Part shown: positions 1-5,665 of the stretch, piece after piece | Numbering within the stretch: the first letter of the stretch is position 1 | Layout of the letters: each line of letters begins with the position of its first letter | Assembly (NCBI GenBank): GCA_052031065.1 | Contig: JBPEXY010000167.1 | Coordinates: forward strand, 1-9,908 | Origin: JBPEXY01 sp052031065 | GTDB lineage: Bacteria; Pseudomonadota; Gammaproteobacteria; Immundisolibacterales; Immundisolibacteraceae | DNA length: 9,908 nt | Reading direction: 5' to 3' | Translations under genes and position numbers: made by a program | The notes under the pieces: model-generated | The model's database searches: none | Seen by the model: the letters and a program-made list of their open reading frames with translations, nothing else | Told to the model about the DNA's origin: nothing

Positions 1-150
1 CCACGGTTCGGAAAACTTATGAGTCGGGGCCCAGCGGGCTGATTCGAGAATGTCATCAATGATGTGCTGCTCGACGGGTCGATCCGCATATTGCATCGGT
101 TTGATCGTGCGCCGTTTAAGAATGGTATCGCGGACAATTTCTACAGACAT
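1..150 (-). CDS. Nitroreductase family protein, N-terminal part (runs off left edge)
   Basis: Read on the minus strand from an ATG at 150-148, this frame stays open for 50 codons to the window edge. It begins MSVEIVRDTILKRRTIKPMQ and reaches the motif SARWAPTHKFSEPW. A pair of arginines followed about 25 residues later by a W-A-P-x-H-K-x-x-E-P-W segment is the usual N-terminal signature of FMN-dependent NAD(P)H nitroreductases (the YdjA/MhqN-like group). There the basic residues contact the FMN phosphate. The start is supported by a strong purine-rich ribosome site (GGAGAGG, read on the minus strand, at 154-160). The gene is transcribed in the same direction as cheB but is separated from it by 208 bp, so it probably has its own promoter in that gap. 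The catalytic and C-terminal parts lie outside the window, so the substrate cannot be judged. Family assignment is fairly safe. Confidence 0.8.
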   Translation of the reverse strand, partial: MSVEIVRDTILKRRTIKPMQYADRPVEQHIIDDILESARWAPTHKFSEPW

Positions 151-358
151 TAACCTCTCCATTGGTTATCGTTTTTTGCCAGTCTCTCGCCAGCCAAGCA
201 GCTCTGCCTTAATCACGGCATTAGACCCTTGGCAGAATTATGCAGGGATAAGAATTTTCCCCGAAGATTATGGCGACCACTTCGCAGATGTCCATAGCCC
301 ATTAGAGGGCGTCTAGTGTTTCGGGGTGCTCCCGGGTAGGGAAATATCCGGGTTGCCG

Positions 359-1441
359 TCAGGCGACTTGTCTGGTTGCCAGTAACGAGCACTGTGTGGC
401 GATGATATCCAGTGGCAGCTGCTCTACCGCTGCATTGATTTGCATCGCCGCGCGCGGCATCCCATAAATGATCGAGGAGGCTTCATCCTGGGCGACCGTA
501 TGGGCACCGGTCCGACGCATAGCTAAAAGCCCCTGGGCACCATCTGCACCCATGCCGGTGAGCAGGAGACCGAGCGCCTGACTACCAACGGAGCTGGCCA
601 CGGAATCGAACATCACGTCGACGGAAGGTTTGTGGTGGTGAACCGCCGGGCCTTCGTCGATCCGGCAGATCGGACCAAGCTCGGGCGAGTCGGTGACCTT
701 CAGATGACCACTGCCGGGGGCGATATAAACATGGCCGGGTAGTAGCCGTTGTCTGTCTGCGGCTTCACAAACTGTCGACTTACAGGTTTGATTGAGCCGT
801 TCGGCGAAACTTTCGGTAAAACCCGGAGGCATATGTTGGGTGACCACAGTGGGCGGGGCATTGGGTGGAAAGTACGAGAGGAGTTTTCTGATTGCTTCGG
901 TGCCACCAGTGGAGGCACCGATGGCGATCAGTGCTGGCACTGGCCAGGCTCTGCGTGGTCTTGAGGGGTTATTCGAAATCCTACTTGAAGGGGTTTTGGG
1001 TCCGGTTGAATGCTGTAGCCGGGCTGTGGCGGCGATTCTGATTTTGCGGATCAGCAGATCAAAAAAACTGTTGTTTATTGGGCTGTTGCCGGTCGGCTTG
1101 GCCAGATAGTCCACAGCACCGAGTTCCAGCGCTTTCAGCGTCGCATCGGCTCCGGCGCGAGTCAGCGTGGAGACCATCACCACTGGCAACGGGTTGTTGG
1201 TCATCAACATATCCAGCAACTGCAGCCCACTCGCGCCGGGCATCTCTATATCCAGTGTTACTACATCGGGCTTGAGACGGGCGATGGCAATTTTTGCGCG
1301 AGCGGCGTCGGCGGCGCAACCGACCACTTCAATGTTCGGGTCAGCACTCAGTTTACGCCTGAACAACGTCCTCACCACGCTGGAATCGTCAACAACGATG
1401 ATACGAATAGGCGCTTTATTGGAGATGTTTCGTTCAACCAT
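359..1441 (-). CDS. cheB: Chemotaxis response regulator protein-glutamate methylesterase CheB
   Basis: CheB removes methyl groups from (and deamidates) glutamyl side chains of chemoreceptors once phosphorylated by CheA. The preferred product is 360 residues. An N-terminal receiver domain holds the acidic pair in VVDDSSVVR, the phospho-acceptor Asp in LDIEMPG (about residue 64) and the conserved Lys in YLAKPTG. A proline/serine-rich linker follows. The C-terminal methylesterase domain has the catalytic Ser in AIGASTGG, His in TQHMPPGF and Asp in GMGADG. An upstream in-frame TTG at 1465 would add eight residues. I chose the ATG at 1441 because it overlaps the cheR stop in the string ATGGTTGA, typical of translational coupling, and puts the receiver domain at the normal distance from the N terminus. 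All catalytic residues are present, so the enzyme should be active. Length and architecture match canonical CheB. Confidence 0.94.
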   Translation of the reverse strand: MVERNISNKAPIRIIVVDDSSVVRTLFRRKLSADPNIEVVGCAADAARAKIAIARLKPDVVTLDIEMPGASGLQLLDMLMTNNPLPVVMVSTLTRAGADATLKALELGAVDYLAKPTGNSPINNSFFDLLIRKIRIAATARLQHSTGPKTPSSRISNNPSRPRRAWPVPALIAIGASTGGTEAIRKLLSYFPPNAPPTVVTQHMPPGFTESFAERLNQTCKSTVCEAADRQRLLPGHVYIAPGSGHLKVTDSPELGPICRIDEGPAVHHHKPSVDVMFDSVASSVGSQALGLLLTGMGADGAQGLLAMRRTGAHTVAQDEASSIIYGMPRAAMQINAAVEQLPLDIIATQCSLLATRQVA

Positions 1442-2303
1442 TGCGCTGGTAGATCGTGCGTCCAAGCGAAGTGAATTTTCCAGTCGGGTTGGTGATTTTT
1501 TCCGAGTGGCCGATGAGCAGGTACCCGTTTGGCCGAAGTAGCCGGTGATAACGATTAATTAGCGCTTCCTGGGTCGGCTTGTCAAAGTAGATCATCACGT
1601 TTCGACAGACGATCATGTCAAAGGGCGTGAAGGCGGGCCAGGGGTCGAGGAGGTTGAGGCGACTGAAGCTGACCATTGATTTTAGTGTGTTTTTCACCAC
1701 CAGATAGTCATTTTCCTGCTTGAAGTAGCGCTGCTGAATCGCTGGAGATAATAACGGTTGGCACTGCCGCTGTTGATATCTGCCCTGCTGGGCGCGGTTG
1801 ACCATGTTTCTATCCAGATCGGTACCGATGATCTCTATGTTCCAGCTGCCGCGTGCTGGCAGTGCCTCGGCGATAGTGATGGCGATTGAATAGGCTTCTT
1901 CGCCGCTTGAGCAGCCGGCCGACCAGATACGCAGTTGGTTCGCGCGGCGAGTCTGTTTTCTCGCTTCTGGAACCAGAACATCCCTGATAAAGGTGAAATG
2001 GTGCTGTTCACGAAAAAACGAGGTCAGATTAGTGGAGATGGCATCCAGGCAGTGATCGATCTCGTTCGATCCGGGTCGGTCAATCAGGTCGAAATAGTCG
2101 CGAAAGCGGGTCAGGTTGAGCTCTCGCAGACGCCCGGTCAGGCGACTGTATGCCATCACCTGCTTGTCGTCAGCCAGGATGATGCCGCTCTTTCTTTTAA
2201 CCAGTTGCTGCAGGTAGACGAAGTCTTGCTGGTCGAACGCAAAAGCGTCACTCTTGCGTCGCTCATTGGCAACAAAGGCCGCTTCTCCGGTTCTGGTCTT
2301 CAA
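1434..2303 (-). CDS. cheR: Chemotaxis protein-glutamate O-methyltransferase CheR
   Basis: CheR transfers methyl groups from S-adenosylmethionine to glutamates of chemoreceptors in the cytoplasm. The 289-residue protein has the helical N-terminal domain (about 22-90) and the conserved TNLTSFFRE segment (91-99). The SAM-binding loop is WSAGCSSGEEAYSIA (127-141), followed by GTDLD (160-164), CRNVMIYF (233-240) and LLIGHSE (262-268). All of these are hallmarks of the family, and the length is normal. The only start giving a complete N-terminal domain is TTG at 2303-2301. No in-frame ATG lies between it and the upstream stop, and the first internal ATG (residue 50) would cut into the domain. No convincing Shine-Dalgarno precedes it, so expression may be low or the start may differ. 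Its last codons overlap cheB by 8 bp, forming a two-gene unit. I see no C-terminal pentapeptide receptor-binding domain or fused extra domain. Confidence 0.93.
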   Translation of the reverse strand: MKTRTGEAAFVANERRKSDAFAFDQQDFVYLQQLVKRKSGIILADDKQVMAYSRLTGRLRELNLTRFRDYFDLIDRPGSNEIDHCLDAISTNLTSFFREQHHFTFIRDVLVPEARKQTRRANQLRIWSAGCSSGEEAYSIAITIAEALPARGSWNIEIIGTDLDRNMVNRAQQGRYQQRQCQPLLSPAIQQRYFKQENDYLVVKNTLKSMVSFSRLNLLDPWPAFTPFDMIVCRNVMIYFDKPTQEALINRYHRLLRPNGYLLIGHSEKITNPTGKFTSLGRTIYQRNG

Positions 2304-2440
2304 GGGTTGGGAGAATAACGAAATGGTTTTTGCATTGAACCGTTAACGGATTTTTAGCGTAAAACTGAAACAAAAATTTCTGTCCGGGGGGGCACCAGGC
2401 GGCAGTGAGCACAAAAGCTACCGGGGTCACGCAACGAGCT

Positions 2441-2449
2441 TGCTACAAT
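2441..2449 (+). promoter_or_regulatory. Possible extended -10 promoter for the Fe-S/DUF3501 operon
   Basis: The string TGCTACAAT fits an extended -10 element (TGn followed by TACAAT, one mismatch from TATAAT) and lies about 50 bp before the operon's ATG at 2500. No good -35 hexamer sits 16-18 bp upstream, which is tolerated for extended -10 promoters. The prediction rests on this motif and its position alone. Confidence 0.35.
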
Positions 2450-2499
2450 TCCGGTCATTGAGAGTTTGTTTAAACGGGCTGGAAACTGAGGTAGAGAAA

Positions 2500-3852
2500 A
2501 TGTCGAAAGAGGGCGTGCGCGAGGGTAGTCTGGAGGCACCAACCCGTCATCCGTTGGCGTGGCGGGATGAGCAGTTCTATGATCAGAACGCGCTCGATCA
2601 GGAGCTGGAACGGGTTTTTGATATCTGCCACGGCTGCCGACGCTGCGTCAATCTCTGCAATGCATTCCCGACGCTGTTCGATCTGGTCGACGAATCGGAA
2701 ACCATGGAAGTCGACGGCGTTGATAAAGCGGATTACAACAAAGTGGTCGAGCAGTGTTACCTCTGTGACCTCTGTTATCTGACCAAATGTCCCTACGTTC
2801 CGCCGCATGAATGGAATGTTGATTTCCCCCATCTGATGCTGCGTGCTAAAGCTGTCCAGTTTAAAAAGCAGGGCGCACCGCTTAAAAATAAAATGATGGC
2901 TAGCACCGACCTGGTCGGATCCCTGGCGGGTATCCCGGTGGTCGCTGAGGTGGTCAACACGGTGAATCGCAATGGCGCGGTTAGAAAGGTGCTTGATAAA
3001 ACCCTGGGGGTTCACCCTGACGCCAGGCTGCCGGAATATCACAGCAGTAAGGGCCGCAAACGGCTGCAGAAGGTACGCGATACCTCTATCAGTGGTAAAG
3101 AGAGTGGTGGCACCCGGGGACGTGTTGCTGTGTTTGCTACCTGTTATGGTGAATATAACGAACCTCAGGTGGTGGAAGATCTCGCCGTGGTGTTCCAGCA
3201 TAACGGCATCGAGGTGACCACTGTTGGCAAGGAAAAATGTTGCGGTATGCCGCGGCTGGAGCTGGGCGACCTGCAATCGGTAGCAGCGGCGATGGAGCAG
3301 AACCTGCCGCCATTGCTGGAACTGGTGGAGCAGGGTTGGGATATTGTTGCGCCGGTGCCGTCATGTGTGCTGATGTTCAAGCAGGAACTGCCGCTGATGT
3401 TCCCGGAGCGGGAAGATCTGGCACGAGTCAAGGAGGCTATTTTTGATCCCTTTGAATACCTGATGTTGCGCCATCGGCAGGGCGATCTGAAAACCGAATT
3501 TCCCAACCGGCTTGGCAAGGTTGCTTATCACGCCGCCTGCCACCAGCGGGTACAGAACATTGGACCGAAAACGGCTGATATGCTCAAACTGGTGCCGGAT
3601 ACCGAGCTGCTAATGATAGAGCGTTGTTCCGGCCACGATGGCACTTACGGCGTGAAATCGCAGTTCTATGCCCATTCTCGAAAAATTTGCCGGCCCATTG
3701 TTGGGCAGGTCGACCGCGAGGGGGTCGATCATTACGGTAGTGACTGTCCAATGGCCGGGCGGCATATTGAAAATGGTCTGGAAAAAGAGAAACAGAAGTC
3801 CATGGCAGCGGAACATCCACTGAGTTTGCTGCGTCACGCCTACGGGCTCTGA
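2500..3852 (+). CDS. Heterodisulfide reductase/GlpC-like Fe-S protein (two [4Fe-4S] motifs, two CCG domains)
   Basis: The 450-residue soluble protein has two ferredoxin-type cysteine sets: C43-x2-C46-x2-C49-x3-C53 and C86-x2-C89-x2-C92-x4-C97. Two cysteine-rich CCG-type domains follow. The first has FATCYG (C215), KCCGMP (C247, C248) and PSC (C289). The second has HAACHQ (C347), RCSGHDGTYG (C376) and SDCP (C416). This layout is that of GlpC/HdrD-like electron-transfer subunits. No flavin or NAD site is seen, so it probably passes electrons between partners. The frame opens earlier at a TTG (2440), but the ATG at 2500 has a GAGG eight bases upstream and is the better start. A DUF3501 gene follows after 57 bp, a pairing common in proteobacteria and often joined by rubrerythrin, which suggests peroxide or redox stress. 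The partner and substrate are not known. Fold assignment is secure; function is inferred. Confidence 0.9.
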   Translation: MSKEGVREGSLEAPTRHPLAWRDEQFYDQNALDQELERVFDICHGCRRCVNLCNAFPTLFDLVDESETMEVDGVDKADYNKVVEQCYLCDLCYLTKCPYVPPHEWNVDFPHLMLRAKAVQFKKQGAPLKNKMMASTDLVGSLAGIPVVAEVVNTVNRNGAVRKVLDKTLGVHPDARLPEYHSSKGRKRLQKVRDTSISGKESGGTRGRVAVFATCYGEYNEPQVVEDLAVVFQHNGIEVTTVGKEKCCGMPRLELGDLQSVAAAMEQNLPPLLELVEQGWDIVAPVPSCVLMFKQELPLMFPEREDLARVKEAIFDPFEYLMLRHRQGDLKTEFPNRLGKVAYHAACHQRVQNIGPKTADMLKLVPDTELLMIERCSGHDGTYGVKSQFYAHSRKICRPIVGQVDREGVDHYGSDCPMAGRHIENGLEKEKQKSMAAEHPLSLLRHAYGL

Positions 3853-3909
3853 TCCTTTCCAGCCGATAGAGCCACACGACTCAATATAACGACTTAACCA
3901 GGAACATTC

Positions 3910-4503
3910 ATGAACAAGTTAACCCGTGCCGATTTGTTGTCTCTCGAACAGTATGCCGAACAGCGAGACGACTTCCGGCGCAAGGTGATGGCTCACAAGA
4001 AGCCCCGCCGAATTGCTCTTGGCGACCACATTACCCTTTGCTTTGAAGACCGGTTGACGATGCAGTACCAGATTCAGGAGATGCTGCGCGCCGAGCGAAT
4101 TTTTGAAGCGGCCGGTATCGACGAGGAGCTGGATGCCTACAATCCGCTGATTCCCGACGGCGACAATTGGAAAGCGACGCTACTGATCGAATATGCCGAT
4201 GTTGAAGAACGCGTAGCCGCGCTGGTGCGACTGGTTGGCATTGAAGACGCGCTGGTTATGCGTGTCGGTGACCGCGATCCGGTCGCGCTGTTCGCCGATG
4301 AAGATCTGGAGCGGGAGCGGGAAGAGAAAACTGCCGCTGTTCACTTCATTCGCTTGCAACCCAGTGCGGGGGATATCGAAGCACTGCGCGCCGGTGAACT
4401 TATTTCAATTGGCGTTGACCATCCCCATTGCCAAATTAATCCGATAACTTTGAAAGCCGACAGTCAGAAACAGCTCTGTGGCGATTTGGGAGTTGAGCGA
4501 TAG
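3910..4503 (+). CDS. DUF3501 family protein
   Basis: The 197-residue protein starts MNKLTRADLLSLEQYAEQRD and carries the stretch LCFEDRLTMQYQIQEMLRAE, followed by N-P-L-I-P-D-G, which I recognise as DUF3501. It is soluble, acidic and rich in charged residues, with no signal peptide or membrane segment. AGGA (3900-3903) lies six bases before the ATG. Members of this family usually sit immediately downstream of the CCG-type Fe-S protein, as here, and often near rubrerythrin. They are therefore thought to belong to a redox or oxidative-stress module, but no biochemical activity is established. Near the C terminus the segment GVDHPHCQINP contains His and Cys residues that could bind a metal; this is only a suggestion. 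No terminator is obvious in the first 100 bases after the stop codon. Confidence 0.9.
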   Translation: MNKLTRADLLSLEQYAEQRDDFRRKVMAHKKPRRIALGDHITLCFEDRLTMQYQIQEMLRAERIFEAAGIDEELDAYNPLIPDGDNWKATLLIEYADVEERVAALVRLVGIEDALVMRVGDRDPVALFADEDLEREREEKTAAVHFIRLQPSAGDIEALRAGELISIGVDHPHCQINPITLKADSQKQLCGDLGVER

Positions 4504-4706
4504 ATTTGGGTGGTTGGGTTAAATATCCCTGTTAAAGAAGCTGTCGCCGAAACGCAATTTCTATCGCTTTGAAGAAGATCGGAAATAAACTTGGACCCAA
4601 TCATCTCGAAATATGAGTCTTTGCGTCACGACAATGGTTACTCATCACGTCGCGGATCATCCCAATTTGGTGCATTGAGTGGGTGTTGGTGAGAATACTG
4701 CCGTGT

Positions 4707-5179
4707 TTTGAGTGAGTGAAATGGCGGGTGATGTCCCAGGATTGTTTGGGCTACCTGCTGACGCTACAGAGTGACTTAGCGTTTCACGGCTTCGTGGAGT
4801 TCCTCATCAATTTTAAACTGAGGAGCGGCCATTATCTCAGAGATCCATCGTCGACCGTATCGTTGATCCGCTGGCGGCGAATCGGGACCAGCTGGAGGTT
4901 AATGTTCTAAGCACGATAAACTTGATCAAACGGATGGTTGCCAGTCGCTGTTTTTGAGCTCTTAGCGGTCACTAGATCAGTAAACGCTTTACGGTTGTCG
5001 GTCAGCACTATTTAGATTTTGAGCGTCATCGGTTTGATCAGTTGATTGTAAAAGACTCTTGTACTGGCGGCGTTTTATGTCCACATACAGATCTGGCGAG
5101 TCGCCCGATAAATGGCCGCAAGCAGAATGGTTCGATGTTCCTGGCCGCGCATCGGTAGCGGATATTGCTCAACTGAATC
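4707..5179 (-). pseudogene. Decayed IS481-family transposase (DDE catalytic core and C-terminal part)
   Basis: Read leftward from 5179, one frame gives DSVEQYPLPM, LLAAIYRATRQIC, VLTDNRKAFTDLVT, ATGNHPFDQVY and then INLQLVPIRRQRINDTVDD. These align in order with the IS481 (rve-type integrase) pattern: first catalytic Asp, an (F)VAIDRATR strand, LTDNGKEFTD with the second Asp, TGNHPFDQ, then a P-x-R-x-x-Q-T-N-G-M-V-E-R-type block with the third acidic residue (here Asp). Stops interrupt this frame at 5075-5077, 5012-5014 and 4907-4909. Just after 4847 the similarity moves to another frame (ISEIMAAPQFKIDEELHEAV) and continues through two more stops (4776-4778, 4764-4766), where the family normally has tyrosines. 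It ends near LGHHPPFHSLK at about 4707. The copy is plainly dead. I could not find its terminal inverted repeats. Direction is opposite to the flanking genes. It is an old insertion separating the redox operon from the secretion locus. Confidence 0.85.
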
Positions 5180-5529
5180 ACAGTGACGCAAGCGCCGTAT
5201 GGCGGGTAGTAGTGGCCTGAAACTGCCTGGCCAGCTGGTGTAGACCAACCGGACTGCTGTTTTGTCCGCGTATCCTGGGCGTGATAGTGTGCTTATGCAG
5301 GCGCAGTTCCCTGAGTTTCTCCTAACTCAGAGCTTTTTTAACTCTACTCGGGCGACCAACACAGCATAACTTCTGGCCACTATGGTTTCGTCCAGAACGG
5401 AACACCTAGTTTGGAGGCTTTGCTGCAATGTTTCTTCAATTTCGTGATTGCTTGGTCTGCCTGATTCCGAGAGCTCTCATTCAGGGTGTAGAGCTATTGT
5501 TGGGAAAATGCCAATGGTGAGTTAAAGTT
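5180..5529. other. Non-coding, probably the degraded N-terminal part of the same transposase
   Basis: No credible gene is present on either strand. Minus-strand fragments such as KLRELRLHKHTITPRIRG (about 5270-5325) could be relics of the helix-turn-helix region that precedes the catalytic core in IS481 transposases. The match is too weak to claim. The 203 bases from 4504 to 4706 likewise hold no gene. They should contain the 3' end of the DUF3501 transcript and the outer end of the element, but I see no clear boundary repeat. Confidence 0.45.
5311..5339 (+). terminator. Terminator-like hairpin followed by a T-run
   Basis: CTGAGTT (5311-5317) pairs perfectly with AACTCAG (5324-5330) around a six-base loop. 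Six T residues follow at 5334-5339, three bases after the stem. The stem is only 7 bp with three G-C pairs, so strength is modest. It is oriented to stop plus-strand transcription and could shield the secretion genes from read-through of the upstream operon. Confidence 0.45.
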
Positions 5530-5556
5530 TATCTATAGAAGTTGCAGGTATCTATA
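5530..5556. repeat. Direct repeat TATCTATA spaced 19 bp upstream of the TpsB gene
   Basis: Two identical octamers (5530-5537 and 5549-5556) lie 19 bp apart, nearly two helical turns, in the AT-rich zone before the transporter gene. The first overlaps the palindrome TCTATAGA (5532-5539). Candidate -10 hexamers (TATAGA at 5564-5569, TATAGT at 5590-5595) lie just downstream, but neither has a good -35. The repeats could be regulator half-sites or simply AT-rich coincidence. Confidence 0.3.
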
Positions 5557-5649
5557 TGTAATTTATAGAATTCTTTGTTCCAAAACACGTATAGTGCGCG
5601 TGACGTTCGGCATATTTCAACTGATAAAAGTTGTTGCATGATGCCGTAT

Positions 5650-5665
5650 AAGGATAAAAATTTTG
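5650..5665 (+). promoter_or_regulatory. Ribosome binding site deciding a TTG start for the TpsB gene
   Basis: AAGGA (5650-5654) is followed after an eight-base spacer by TTG at 5663-5665. The frame is closed upstream by a TGA at 5639-5641 and contains no ATG or GTG before the TTG. Two nearby ATGs (5638 and 5641) belong to another frame that stops after a dozen codons. Confidence 0.6.

Noticed and set aside
50..316. 88-codon plus-strand ORF at the left edge
   Set aside because: Its first half is antisense to the nitroreductase start, and the rest runs through the intergenic gap with no ribosome site or recognisable motif.
331..352. Hairpin after cheB (CCCGG and CCGGG arms) as a terminator
   Set aside because: In the cheB direction the stem has an internal mismatch and no T-run follows, so it does not qualify as an intrinsic terminator.
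2470..3276. 268-codon minus-strand ORF opposite the Fe-S protein gene
   Set aside because: No family features. It lies entirely over the plus-strand gene whose cysteine motifs are unmistakable.
4716..4910. 64-codon plus-strand ORF in the gene-poor stretch
   Set aside because: It is antisense to the C-terminal part of the decayed transposase and has no ribosome site or family features.
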